This document shows, in pieces, positions 19,401-28,152 of a DNA stretch of 64,000 nt. Under the pieces are notes generated by a model, which made no database searches, was not told the DNA's origin, and saw only the letters and a program-made list of their open reading frames with translations. Location of the stretch: positions 40,678-104,677 of the forward strand of contig CAZFYX010000107.1 of NCBI GenBank assembly GCA_964523885.1, in the 5' to 3' direction. The translations under genes and the position numbers were made by a program. How positions within the stretch are numbered: the first letter of the stretch is position 1; each line of letters starts with the position of its first letter. The stretch is from SHXO01 sp964523885 (GTDB taxonomy: Bacteria > Pseudomonadota > Gammaproteobacteria > Burkholderiales > SHXO01).

Positions 19401-19534
19401 TCTCGTGCCGACGCCCCCGGGACGAGGCCGGACCACGCGCGAGTTAGACGGCCCGCACCCCCGCGGCTAGAATCTTGCTTTCCGGCCGTCACGGCCCGGC
19501 CGGTGCCCTTCGCTCCCCGGCCCGCTCTCAACCC

Positions 19535-20977
19535 ATGTCCGAAGTCCGCGAAACCTCCGCGCCCGAGAGCGTCCAGGAGCATCTCCACGAGATCCAGGCG
19601 CTGCTCGAGAAGCAGCGCCTGGTCGAGAATCTCGTGCACAAGCAGGAGATGCCGCGGCACGAGCTGGTCGAGTCGCTGGTCCACAAGCAGCACGTGGCCG
19701 AGCTGCAGAAGAAGCTCGACTCGCTGCACTCGGCCGACATCGCCTACATCCTCGAGGCGCTGCCGCTGGACGAGCGCCTGGCGGTGTGGGACCTGGTCAA
19801 GGCCGACCGCGACGGCGAGATCCTGCTGGAGGTGTCCGAGCCGGTCCGCGAGACCCTCATCGCGGACATGGAGCGCTCCGAGCTGGTCCGAGCCGCGGAG
19901 CAGCTCGACGCGGACGAGCTCGCCGACCTTGCCCCCGACCTGCCTGACGAGGTCGTCCAGGACGTCTTCCGGCGCCTGCCTGCCGAGGAGCGCGAGCAGC
20001 TGCGCTCGGCCATGTCCTATGCCGAGGACTCGGTCGGCGCGCTCATGGACTTCGACCTCGTCACCATCCGCGAGGATGTGACGCTCGAGGTGGTGCTGCG
20101 CTACCTGCGCCGCCTCGACGAGCTTCCCGACCACACCGACCAGATCTTCGTGGTCGACCGGCGCGAGAACCTCAAGGGCGTGCTGCCGGTCAACACGCTG
20201 CTGGTCAACGACCCCGAGATCCCGGTGAGCGAGGTCATGAAGACCGACATGCTCACCCTCACCCCGGCCGACAACGCCTCCGAGGCCGCCCAGGCGTTCG
20301 AGCGCTACGACCTGGTGACCGCGCCGGTGGTGGACGAGAACGGCAGGCTGGTCGGACGGGTCAGCGTGGACGCCATCGTGGACTTCATCCGCGAGGCGGC
20401 CGAGAGCGAGCGCCTGAACCTCGGCGGCCTGCGCGAGGAGGAGGACATCTTCTCCTCGGTCTGGGCGAGCGCGCGCAACCGCTGGACCTGGCTCGCCATC
20501 AACCTGGTCACCGCGTTCGTGGCCTCGCGGGTGATCGGCGTGTTCGAGGGCACGATCGAGAAGCTGGTCGCGCTCGCGGCGCTGATGCCGATCGTCGCGG
20601 GCATCGGCGGCAATTCCGGCAACCAGACCATCACCATGATCGTCCGCGCGCTGGCGCTGGGGCAGATCAGCCAGCAGGGGGCGCGCAAGCTGGTGATCAA
20701 GGAGATCGCGATCGCCCTGCTGAACGGCGTGGTCTGGGGCGGGATCATCGGGGTGTTCGCCATGCTCCTGTACCACAGCGTTCCGCTGGGCCTGGTGATG
20801 ACGGCGGCGATGACGCTCAACCTGCTGGTGGCCGCCCTGTTCGGCGTGTTCATCCCGATGCTCATGCTCAAGCTGGACCGGGATCCCGCGGTCGGGTCCA
20901 GCGTCCTGATCACCGCCATCACGGACAGCGGCGGCTTTTTCATCTTCCTCGGCCTGGCGACCCTGTTCCTGCTGTAG
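19535..20977 (+). CDS. mgtE: Magnesium transporter MgtE
   Basis: 480-residue inner-membrane Mg2+ channel with its own intracellular sensor. Order: an extra N-terminal coiled-coil-like segment (residues 1-70, EIQALLEKQRLVENLVHKQ), the MgtE N domain (helical repeats with LPDEVVQDVFRRLPAEER), two CBS domains (SVGALMDFDLVTIRED and VSEVMKTDMLTLTP), the plug helix, and five TM helices with ALMPIVAGIGGNSGNQ, the pore signature. The N-terminal extension is longer than in Thermus MgtE but common in proteobacteria. No Mg riboswitch is seen in the leader. Confidence 0.96.
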   Translation: MSEVRETSAPESVQEHLHEIQALLEKQRLVENLVHKQEMPRHELVESLVHKQHVAELQKKLDSLHSADIAYILEALPLDERLAVWDLVKADRDGEILLEVSEPVRETLIADMERSELVRAAEQLDADELADLAPDLPDEVVQDVFRRLPAEEREQLRSAMSYAEDSVGALMDFDLVTIREDVTLEVVLRYLRRLDELPDHTDQIFVVDRRENLKGVLPVNTLLVNDPEIPVSEVMKTDMLTLTPADNASEAAQAFERYDLVTAPVVDENGRLVGRVSVDAIVDFIREAAESERLNLGGLREEEDIFSSVWASARNRWTWLAINLVTAFVASRVIGVFEGTIEKLVALAALMPIVAGIGGNSGNQTITMIVRALALGQISQQGARKLVIKEIAIALLNGVVWGGIIGVFAMLLYHSVPLGLVMTAAMTLNLLVAALFGVFIPMLMLKLDRDPAVGSSVLITAITDSGGFFIFLGLATLFLL

Positions 20978-21110
20978 GGCGTGCACCGAACCGCCCGCAC
21001 GCCGCACGGGTCGAATGCGGGAACGGCCGCGCATCCGTTTGCCGCCGCGGCCCGTAGATGGGTGTGCAAGGCGGGTTGTTCCGCCGCAACGAATCGCAGA
21101 AGGAGCCAAC

Positions 21111-22064
21111 ATGCTGATCCGACCCAGGCCCGACGTCATCCCATCGGAGATCACGCCGCCCGGGCTGTACCTGCGCCGGCGGCAGTTCATCCAGGCCGGC
21201 ATGGCGATGGCCGCGGCGACCGGACTGGCCGCGGCTGGACTGCTGTGCAGCGGGCCCGCGCGTGCGGCGGCCAGGCTTGCCGGCGTCCGCAAGAGCCCCC
21301 TGAGCACGGCCGACGAGCAGACCTCCTACAAGGACGTCACGACCTACAACAACTACTACGAGTTCGGTACCGACAAGGACGAGCCGGCCGAGAACGCGGG
21401 CTCGCTGAAGACCCGGCCCTGGACCGTGGCGGTCGAGGGCGAGGTGAAGAGGCCGCGCACCTTCGACATCGACGAGCTGCTGAAGCTGGCACCGCTGGAG
21501 GAGCGCGTCTACCGCATGCGCTGCGTCGAAGGCTGGTCGATGGTCATCCCCTGGGTGGGCTACTCGATGAGCGAGCTGATCAAGCGGGTGGAGCCGACCG
21601 GCAACGCGAAGTACGTGGAGTTCATCACGCTCAACGATCCGCGCCAGATGCCCGGCGTGAAGCTGCCCATCCTGCAGTGGCCCTACACCGAGGGGCTGCG
21701 CATGGACGAGGCCATGCATCCGCTGACCCTGCTCTGCCTGGGGTTGTACGGCGAGGTGCTGCCCAACCAGAACGGGGCGCCGGTGCGCATGGTCGTGCCA
21801 TGGAAGTACGGCTTCAAGAGCGGCAAGTCGATCGTGAAGATCCGTTTCACCGAGAAGCAGCCGCAGACCACCTGGAACCTCGCCAACCCAGGCGAGTACG
21901 GCTTCTACTCGAACGTCAACCCGCAGGTGGATCATCCGCGCTGGAGCCAGGCCAGGGAGCGCCGCATCGGCGAGTTCGGCAAGCGCCCCACGCTGATGTT
22001 CAACGGCTATGCCGACCAGGTCGCATCGCTGTATGCGGGGATGGATCTGAAGAAGAACTACTGA
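21111..22064 (+). CDS. msrP: Protein-methionine-sulfoxide reductase catalytic subunit (molybdoenzyme)
   Basis: 317-residue periplasmic molybdopterin enzyme repairing oxidised methionine in envelope proteins. A Tat signal (LRRRQFIQAG, then a hydrophobic stretch ending ARA) precedes the mature enzyme. Cys138 in RMRCVEGW is the molybdenum ligand, and VVPWKYGFKS and NYYEFGTDK are family landmarks. An aaggagcc SD fixes the start. The membrane haem partner MsrQ follows after a REP-like element, forming the usual two-gene system fed by the quinone pool. Confidence 0.97.
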   Translation: MLIRPRPDVIPSEITPPGLYLRRRQFIQAGMAMAAATGLAAAGLLCSGPARAAARLAGVRKSPLSTADEQTSYKDVTTYNNYYEFGTDKDEPAENAGSLKTRPWTVAVEGEVKRPRTFDIDELLKLAPLEERVYRMRCVEGWSMVIPWVGYSMSELIKRVEPTGNAKYVEFITLNDPRQMPGVKLPILQWPYTEGLRMDEAMHPLTLLCLGLYGEVLPNQNGAPVRMVVPWKYGFKSGKSIVKIRFTEKQPQTTWNLANPGEYGFYSNVNPQVDHPRWSQARERRIGEFGKRPTLMFNGYADQVASLYAGMDLKKNY

Positions 22065-22074
22065 GCCGGCGTGC

Positions 22075-22111
22075 TCCCTCTCCCGTTGCGGGAGAGGGCC
22101 GGGGTGAGGGG
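22075..22111. repeat. REP-like palindromic repeat, copy 3 (inside msrPQ)
   Basis: CCCTCTCCC-gttgc-GGGAGAGGG plus ggggtgagggg tail, the same element as at 2096 and 7137. It sits between msrP and msrQ, and its G-rich tail ends eight bases before the msrQ start, acting as the apparent Shine-Dalgarno sequence. Confidence 0.78.
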
Positions 22112-22119
22112 GGATCGCC

Positions 22120-22770
22120 GTGGCGCAACTGAGCGCAACCCAGCTGAAGTGGATCAAGGCCGCGACCTTCGTCGCCTGCCTGGCTCCGCTCGCGCTGCTG
22201 GTCTGGCGCGGCCTGCATCACGGCCTGGGCGCGAACCCCATCGAGTACATCACCCGCTCAACCGGCTGGTGGACGCTCGCGTTCCTGCTCATCACGCTCA
22301 CGGTGACGCCGCTGCGCCGGCTCACGAATCTCAACTGGCTGCTGCGGCTGCGCCGCATGCTCGGCCTGTATGCGTTCTTCTACGCCAGCCTCCACTTCAC
22401 CACGTACTTCTGGCTCGACCAGTTCTTCGACTTCCCGGCGATCCTGAAGGACATCGCCAAGCGGCCATTCATCACCGTCGGCTTCACCGCGTTCGTGCTG
22501 CTGGTGCCGCTCGCCGCGACCTCGACCAACACCATGGTGAAGCGACTCGGCGCACAGCGCTGGCAGCGCCTGCACCGGCTGGTCTATGTGATCGCGACCC
22601 TGGGCGTCGTGCACTTCTGGTGGCTGGTGAAGAAGGACGTCACCGAGCCCGTGACCTTCGCGGTGCTGCTCGCCGTGCTGCTCGGCGCACGCCTGGCGTG
22701 GCGTGCACGCCGGCCCTCCGTGGCCGCGGCCGGCGCAGACCGCGTCCGCGCGCCCGCGGCATCGAGATAG
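22120..22770 (+). CDS. msrQ: Protein-methionine-sulfoxide reductase haem-binding subunit
   Basis: 216-residue inner-membrane b-type haem protein of the ferric-reductase-like family that passes electrons from quinol to MsrP. Six helices are visible, with haem-ligand histidines in FYASLHFTTYF and WQRLHRLVYV plus GVVHFWW. The start is GTG at 22120, where the upstream gaggggg from the REP tail provides the ribosome-binding site. The C-terminal 25 residues are a charged, poorly conserved cytoplasmic tail. Confidence 0.95.
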   Translation: MAQLSATQLKWIKAATFVACLAPLALLVWRGLHHGLGANPIEYITRSTGWWTLAFLLITLTVTPLRRLTNLNWLLRLRRMLGLYAFFYASLHFTTYFWLDQFFDFPAILKDIAKRPFITVGFTAFVLLVPLAATSTNTMVKRLGAQRWQRLHRLVYVIATLGVVHFWWLVKKDVTEPVTFAVLLAVLLGARLAWRARRPSVAAAGADRVRAPAASR

Positions 22771-22806
22771 CAAGATCCTCCAATTCCCGGTCCGGGGCCG
22801 GGTGCT

Positions 22807-24003
22807 ATGCTGGCCTCCATGGGAGCCCGGGGCTTCACCCTCTTCGACACGGCTATCGGCCGCTGCGGCATCGCCTGGGGCGAGCGGGGCGTGCTGGCCG
22901 TGCAGCTGCCCGGAGCACGCGATGCCGAGACCCGCGCACGCCTGCTGGAACGCGCGCCCGGCGCGCAGGAACTGCCACCGTCTCCGGCTGCTTCCCGAGC
23001 GATCGATGCGATCGCCACCCTGCTCGCAGGCGACGATGCCGACCTGGATGCGATCGAGCTCGACATGGAGGGTCTGCCGGACTTCCAGCGGCGCGTCTAT
23101 GCGGCGGCCCGCGGCATCGGCCCGGGGCACACGCTGTCCTACGGTGAGGTGGCCGCGCGCCGGGGCACGCCCGGCGCAGCGCGCGCGGTCGGCCAGGCGC
23201 TCGGCCGCAACCCCTTCCCGGTGATCGTGCCTTGCCACCGCGTGCTGGCAGCCGGCGGCCGCATGGGCGGGTTCTCCGCGAATGGCGGCATCGCCACCAA
23301 GCTGCGCATGCTCACCATCGAGGCGGCGCATGCCGGGCGCAGAGGCTCCGGCGAGGACAAGCCCACGCTCGACTACGACATCACCGCCGCGGTAGAGCAC
23401 CTGCGCAGCGCGGACCCGAAGCTCGCCCGGATGATGGATCGCGTGGGGCCTTGCCGGCTACGCATCCGCCCCACGCACAGCACCTTCCTGGCGCTGGCCG
23501 AATCGATCGTCTACCAGCAGCTCAACGGCAGGGCCGCCGCGAGCATCTTCGCCCGCCTGTGCGCGCTGTTTCCGCATGCCCATGCCGGGTTCACCGCAGC
23601 CCAGTTCCTGCGCGTCTCAGACGCCAGGCTGGCGGCAGCCGGACTGTCCCGGGCCAAGCTGCTGGCGCTGCGCGACCTGGCGCAGCGCACGGCGGCCGGG
23701 GAGATTCCGACGCTGGTGCAGTTGCGGGAGATGGATGACGAGGCGATCGTGGAGAGGCTGTCGCAGGTCCGCGGGATCGGCCGGTGGACCGTCGAGATGC
23801 TGCTGATGTTCCGCCTCGGCCGCCCCGACGTGCTGCCGCTGGACGATTACGGCGTGCGCCAGGGCTTCGTCGTGACGTTCGGGCGTCGCAGCGCGCCGGA
23901 GCGCGATGCGCTCGCGCGGCGCGGCGAGCGCTGGCGGCCGTACCGGAGCGTGGCCAGCTGGTACATGTGGCGCGCCCTCGAGCTGGGCCGGGACGGCGGA
24001 TGA
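22807..24003 (+). CDS. Fusion of O6-methylguanine-DNA methyltransferase and DNA-3-methyladenine glycosylase II
   Basis: 398-residue alkylation-repair fusion. Residues 1-175 are an Ogt/MGMT suicide methyltransferase: SYGEVAARRGTPGAARAVG then PCHRV at 142-146 (acceptor Cys143) and the following GGFSANGG. Residues 185-398 are an AlkA-type HhH-GPD glycosylase: IVYQQLNGRAA, the helix-hairpin-helix LSQVRGIGRWTVEM (318-331) and the catalytic aspartate in LPLDDYGV (346-347). One chain thus unites direct reversal and base excision. Start ATG 22807 or the one four codons later are both possible. The stop overlaps the AraC gene start (ATGA). Confidence 0.93.
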   Translation: MLASMGARGFTLFDTAIGRCGIAWGERGVLAVQLPGARDAETRARLLERAPGAQELPPSPAASRAIDAIATLLAGDDADLDAIELDMEGLPDFQRRVYAAARGIGPGHTLSYGEVAARRGTPGAARAVGQALGRNPFPVIVPCHRVLAAGGRMGGFSANGGIATKLRMLTIEAAHAGRRGSGEDKPTLDYDITAAVEHLRSADPKLARMMDRVGPCRLRIRPTHSTFLALAESIVYQQLNGRAAASIFARLCALFPHAHAGFTAAQFLRVSDARLAAAGLSRAKLLALRDLAQRTAAGEIPTLVQLREMDDEAIVERLSQVRGIGRWTVEMLLMFRLGRPDVLPLDDYGVRQGFVVTFGRRSAPERDALARRGERWRPYRSVASWYMWRALELGRDGG

Positions 24004-24851
24004 CCGTCAAGACGGTGCTCCACCGGGGCCCGGTCGCGGTGATCGACTATCGCTGCAAGGCCGTGCAGGGCGACGCGCCTTTCGCGGAAGTGCACGCTGC
24101 GTGGTCGGTGTCCTACGTGCGCTGCGGCAGCTTCGGGTATCACGCCTGCGGCCAGGCGCATGAACTGGTGGCCGGCTCGGTGCTGGTTGGGCGCCCGGGG
24201 GACGAGTACGTCTGCACGCACGAGCACGCGTGCGGCGACGAGTGCCTGTCGGTGCAGCTCGCGCCCGAGCTGATCGAAGCGATGGGGCAGTCGCCGGAGC
24301 GCAGCGGGGCCTGGCGCACCGGTGCGTTGCCGCCGCTGCCCGAGCTGGTGGTGCTCGGCGAGCTGGTGCAGGCGGCCGCGCAGGGCACCAGCGACCTGGG
24401 CGTGGACGAGGCTGGCCTGCTGTTCGCCGGGCGCTACGCTGCGCTCGCCCGCGGTCGCGGGTCTGCGGCGGCTGCGCCTGGCGCCCGTGATCGCCGCCGG
24501 GCGGTGGAAGCGGCGCTGTGGATCGACGCGAACTGCGACGCGCAGCTCGACCTGGACACGATCGCCCGGGCGGCGGGCCTGTCCGCGTTCCACTTCCTGC
24601 GCCTGTTCCGCGCCGCACTGGGCGTCACCCCGCACCAGTACCTGCTGCGCGCGCGCCTGCGCCGCGCTGCCCGGCTGCTCTCGGAGAGCGGCCGGACGGT
24701 CACCGACGTCGCCCAGGACGCCGGCTTCAGCGACCTCTCCAACTTCGTGCGCACCTTCCATCGCGCAGCCGGGGTGTCGCCCGGCGCGTTCCGCAGGGCC
24801 GCGAAGGGCGACCGCAAGATCTTCCAAGACCGGCTCGCCGCGCCGGCCTAG
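24000..24851 (+). CDS. AraC family transcriptional regulator
   Basis: 283 residues: an N-terminal cupin-like sensor domain (1-150) and a C-terminal double HTH (DLDTIARAAGLSAFHFLRLFRAALGVTPHQYLLRARLRRAARLL and VTDVAQDAGFSDLSNFVRTFHRAAGVSP regions). The sensor is unusually rich in Cys/His: Cys19, 42, 50, 72, 78, 82 with GDEYVCTHEHACGDEC, a possible metal site or thiol switch. The gene overlaps the Ogt-AlkA fusion by four bases, so translation is coupled. E. coli Ada joins an AraC-type regulator to a methyltransferase in one protein; here they are separate but linked, which makes an alkylation-responsive role attractive but unproven. Confidence 0.9.
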   Translation: MTVKTVLHRGPVAVIDYRCKAVQGDAPFAEVHAAWSVSYVRCGSFGYHACGQAHELVAGSVLVGRPGDEYVCTHEHACGDECLSVQLAPELIEAMGQSPERSGAWRTGALPPLPELVVLGELVQAAAQGTSDLGVDEAGLLFAGRYAALARGRGSAAAAPGARDRRRAVEAALWIDANCDAQLDLDTIARAAGLSAFHFLRLFRAALGVTPHQYLLRARLRRAARLLSESGRTVTDVAQDAGFSDLSNFVRTFHRAAGVSPGAFRRAAKGDRKIFQDRLAAPA

Positions 24852-24881
24852 CATGGGCTCCTCATTCACGAGGAGCTCGAC

Positions 24882-25244
24882 ATGTACGATCACATCGGGT
24901 TGCGCGTCCGCGACGTCGCGGCGAGCGTGCGCTTCTATTCCGCCGCGCTGGCCCCACTGGGCCACGTCGTCACGACGCAGGGCGATGGCTATGCCGGCCT
25001 CGGTCCGGCAGGACAGCCAGCGCTGTGGCTGCACCGCAGCGATGCGAGGTCCGCGTCCGGGGTGCACGTGGCGTTTCGTGCGGACAGCCGCGCGGCGGTC
25101 GAGCGCTTCCATCGCGCCGGCCTGGAGCACGGCGGCCGCGACAACGGCGCGCCGGGCGTGCGCGCCGACTACAGCCCCGACTACTACGCGGCGTTCCTGA
25201 TCGATCCGGACGGCAACAACGTCGAAGCGGTGTGCCTGCGCTGA
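24882..25244 (+). CDS. VOC (glyoxalase/bleomycin-resistance) family protein
   Basis: 120-residue single-module VOC protein with two beta-alpha-beta-beta-beta units: MYDHIGLRVRDVAASVRFYSAALAPLG, then GVHVAFRADSRAAVERFHRAGLEHGG and FLIDPDGNNVEAV. Metal ligands are likely His4, His near GVHVAF and Glu near the end. An aggagctcgac SD precedes the ATG, and it starts 30 bases after the AraC stop, so it belongs to the same transcript. Such pairs with AraC regulators are common; the substrate is unknown. Confidence 0.9.
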   Translation: MYDHIGLRVRDVAASVRFYSAALAPLGHVVTTQGDGYAGLGPAGQPALWLHRSDARSASGVHVAFRADSRAAVERFHRAGLEHGGRDNGAPGVRADYSPDYYAAFLIDPDGNNVEAVCLR

Positions 25245-25253
25245 TGCAGGGTG

Positions 25254-26156
25254 TCAGGCAGCGTGGTCGCGCGCCCACGCCGCGACTTCGGCGTGGGTGC
25301 CGAACCACACGCCGGGAAGCGATTGCGCGTGCCGGATCAGTTCCTCCAGGATCCAGACCCGTGAGCGGTAGCCGATGATGTGCGGGTGGAAGGTGAGCTG
25401 GCACAGCCCGCCTTCCTCGTAGGCGGCATCGAGCTCCCGGCGGAAGATGTCCAGCACGTCGGCCGGCGGCGTGTACGGCCGCAGCGACTGGAAGCGGTTC
25501 ATCATGAAGTACACCGCATCGTCGCGCACCCACTCCACCGGCAGTTCCACCACGCCGGTCGGCTCGCCGTCGAGCAGCAGCTCGTAGCAGTCTTCATCCG
25601 CCATCAGCGACGAGTCGTACAGCAGCCCCATCTCCTTCGCGATGCGCAGGGTGTGCGGGCTGAAGTCCCACGACGGGGTGCGCATGCCGACCGGACGCAC
25701 GCCCGTGATGCGCTCCAGAGCGTCGGACGCTCGCAGCTGCAGGTCGCGCTCGGCCTCATACGGCAGCACCGAGTTGAGCTCGTGGATCCAGCCGTGGATG
25801 CCGATCTCGTGACCCTCCGCCACGACGCGGCGCTGCTCGTCGGGATAGGTCAGGGCGGCGACTGCCGGCACGTAGAAGCTCGCCTTCACGTCGTGGCGCG
25901 CGAGCAGCGCGAGGATGCGCGGCACGCCCACGCGGCTGCCATATTGTCCCCATGACATGCGCCCGATGGACTTGCCGCCATCGCGCAGCTCGTTGGTCTC
26001 GTGGTCCGAGTCGAAGGACAGGGCCACGGCGCAGCGCGCGTTGCCGGGCCAGCCGGCCGGCCGCAACGCACGTCCCGCGCGTACCTGGTTCACGAGCCTG
26101 CGCCAGTGCTCGTCGGGCCACTGCCACGGCTGCTGTTCCTGCGGCTTGTCGGTCAT
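25254..26156 (-). CDS. Polysaccharide deacetylase family protein
   Basis: 300-residue NodB-fold hydrolase. The catalytic and metal motifs are SFDSDHET (motif 1, with D-D and metal ligand) and HGWIHE (motif 2 HxxxH type), followed by GMRTPSWDFSPHTL and a C-terminal FHPHIIG. It lacks a signal peptide, so it acts in the cytosol. The closest functional types are allantoinase-like (PuuE) and cytoplasmic N-deacylase members such as the Helicobacter HP0310 protein. It is encoded 15 bases after an MFS transporter gene on the same strand, suggesting uptake followed by deacylation or ring opening of the substrate (inference). Confidence 0.88.
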   Translation of the reverse strand: MTDKPQEQQPWQWPDEHWRRLVNQVRAGRALRPAGWPGNARCAVALSFDSDHETNELRDGGKSIGRMSWGQYGSRVGVPRILALLARHDVKASFYVPAVAALTYPDEQRRVVAEGHEIGIHGWIHELNSVLPYEAERDLQLRASDALERITGVRPVGMRTPSWDFSPHTLRIAKEMGLLYDSSLMADEDCYELLLDGEPTGVVELPVEWVRDDAVYFMMNRFQSLRPYTPPADVLDIFRRELDAAYEEGGLCQLTFHPHIIGYRSRVWILEELIRHAQSLPGVWFGTHAEVAAWARDHAA

Positions 26157-26171
26157 CGGTGGTCGATCTCC

Positions 26172-27443
26172 TCAGGCGAGCTTGTCGTGTGCGGTCTCGC
26201 GCAGCGACAGGATGGCGAGCGTCGAGATCAGCGCAGCGCCGATCAGGTACCCCGTCGGTGCCAGCGGGGAGCCGGTGCGTGCGATGAGCCAGGTGGCGAT
26301 GAAGGGTGCGAAGCCGCCGAAGACCGCGACCGCCAGGCTGTAGCCGGTCGACATCCAGGTGCTGCGTATGCGGGTCGGAAAGATCTCGGCGATCGCGGCC
26401 GGTCCGGGACCGGAGAACGCGGCGATCATCAGCGCGAAGCAGCCCTGCACCATCGCCACCGTCGCGAACGTGGGCCGGGACAGCATGAGCTGGAACAGCG
26501 GATAGGCGAGCAGCGCCACGGCCACGCAGCAGGCGAGCAGCAACGGCTTGCGTCCGACCCGATCGGACAGCGCTCCCGCGACGGGCGCAGCGACCACCAG
26601 TGCCAGCAGCGCGAGGGTGTTGGACCAGAGCGCCTCGCTGCGGCCCAGCCCCAGGTGCTTCTGAGTGAACGTGGGCATGTAGCTCAGCAGCACGTAGTAA
26701 GCCGTGGTCCACAGCACGGTGAAGCCGAAGGCCCTGGCGGCGAGCACTGCCGGCGAAGAAGCGTGCACGGCCGGTGCGGTCTCGTGCGCGTGCTGGAACG
26801 CAGGCGTTTCCTCGATATTGCGGCGCATGTAGAGGCCCACGGGTCCCAGGAGCCCGCCGAGCAGGAACGGCACCCGCCAGCCCCAGGCCTCCATGTCCGC
26901 TGGCGACAGCGCAGAGCTGAGCGCCGCTGTGATCCCCGACCCGAGCAGCAGGCCGGCCGCGACGCTGGATTGCTGGAAACTGCCGAACAGGCCGCGCTGC
27001 CGCTCCGGCGCCCACTCCACGATGAATGCCGTGGCGCCGCCCCATTCGCCGCCCGCGGCGAAACCCTGCAGCAGCCGGGCGCAGACCAGCAGCGCGGGCG
27101 CCCAGAGGCCGATCTGCTCGTAGGTGGGCAGCAGGCCGATCGCTACCGTGCCCGCCGCCATGAGCAGGATGGTGAGGGTGAGTGCGGCCTTGCGGCCCTT
27201 CACGTCGCCGAGGCGGCCGATCAGGATGCCGCCCAGTGGCCGCACCACGAAGCCCACGCCGAAGGTGGCGAAGGTGGAGAGCAGCGCGCTCAACTCGTCG
27301 CCCTGGGGAAAGAACCGCTTCGCCAGGATGAGCGCCAGGTAGCCATAGACGGCGAAGTCGTACCACTCCAGCAGGTTGCCCACCACGGCGGCAGTGATCG
27401 CGCGCCGGCCGCGTGCGTCGGTCGACGTGCCCGGCGCGATCAC
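26172..27443 (-). CDS. MFS transporter (metabolite:H+ symporter type)
   Basis: 423-residue, twelve-helix major facilitator of the MHS/ProP-ShiA branch, shown by NLLEWYDFAVYGY in helix 1, the GRLGDVKGRK loop 2-3 motif, GGEWGGATAFIVEWAP and the repeated SDRVGRKPLLL motif. Relatives carry organic acids or osmolytes. The start is GTG 27443, because it overlaps the upstream stop (GTGA) and gives the family N-terminus; the longer frame to 27527 reads through the upstream gene. Forms an operon with the preceding exported protein and the downstream deacetylase. Confidence 0.9.
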   Translation of the reverse strand: MIAPGTSTDARGRRAITAAVVGNLLEWYDFAVYGYLALILAKRFFPQGDELSALLSTFATFGVGFVVRPLGGILIGRLGDVKGRKAALTLTILLMAAGTVAIGLLPTYEQIGLWAPALLVCARLLQGFAAGGEWGGATAFIVEWAPERQRGLFGSFQQSSVAAGLLLGSGITAALSSALSPADMEAWGWRVPFLLGGLLGPVGLYMRRNIEETPAFQHAHETAPAVHASSPAVLAARAFGFTVLWTTAYYVLLSYMPTFTQKHLGLGRSEALWSNTLALLALVVAAPVAGALSDRVGRKPLLLACCVAVALLAYPLFQLMLSRPTFATVAMVQGCFALMIAAFSGPGPAAIAEIFPTRIRSTWMSTGYSLAVAVFGGFAPFIATWLIARTGSPLAPTGYLIGAALISTLAILSLRETAHDKLA

Positions 27444-28075
27444 TTGGCCTGCAGGCCTTCCACCTTCTGCCGGTAGTCCGCTACCAGCTTCTTGACCGCG
27501 ATCGCCTGCTCCTCGCCCTTCCACCATCGCGTCGCGGTCGCGACGAGCAGCTGCGGAGACATGGCCCCGAGCGTGTAGTACAGGTCGGCTTCGAACGGGC
27601 CGCGCCGCGCCAGTGTCTCGCTCAGCGTGGCGAGGGCCGCCTGTGCCGCCTGCACATCGGCACGCTGGCTGACCTCCAGCGTGGCGTACAGCGCCTCGAA
27701 GCGCGCGTGGGTATCGGCCAGCTGCCGGCCGAGCGCCTCGGAGGTGTCGCTCACGTCGTAGCCGAACTGCGGATCGCCGACGATGCGGTCGATCACCTTG
27801 TCGACCTGCGACTCGTACTCGCCGAGGCTCACCTGCAGCGCCGCCAGCTGGTCGGCCAGTTGTTCACGGCGTGCCGGCGTCGAGGTGTCCAGAATCACCG
27901 GGGCGAGCGACTGCAGCACGACCAGGTGCTGCTCCCACGGCGCGCGCAGCTCGCCCTCGGACAAGCCCCCGCGGCCCTGAGCATGGGCCGTGCCGGTGCA
28001 GCAGAGCAGGACGGCGATCAGGGCGACGGCGCAGCGGAGCCCGGGCGGCAACACTGCGACGTGTGGAGTTGGCAT
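27440..28075 (-). CDS. Exported protein of unknown function, helical
   Basis: 211 residues with a signal peptide (cut after AHA, about residue 33). The mature part is almost entirely helical with heptad-like runs (REQLADQLAALQVSLGEYESQVDKVIDRI), suggesting a coiled-coil or helical-bundle periplasmic protein. No family is recognised. Start ATG 28075 is chosen over an upstream ATG at 28126 because the signal peptide then begins properly. It overlaps the MFS start by four bases, so it heads a three-gene operon and may be a periplasmic partner of that pathway. Confidence 0.7.
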   Translation of the reverse strand: MPTPHVAVLPPGLRCAVALIAVLLCCTGTAHAQGRGGLSEGELRAPWEQHLVVLQSLAPVILDTSTPARREQLADQLAALQVSLGEYESQVDKVIDRIVGDPQFGYDVSDTSEALGRQLADTHARFEALYATLEVSQRADVQAAQAALATLSETLARRGPFEADLYYTLGAMSPQLLVATATRWWKGEEQAIAVKKLVADYRQKVEGLQAK

Positions 28076-28152
28076 GGCGCTCGATGGATGGGGTTGCGCA
28101 GGGCACGACCCCTGCTGCGCCAGCATATACGCAACCGGAGAGGAGCGCAGAG

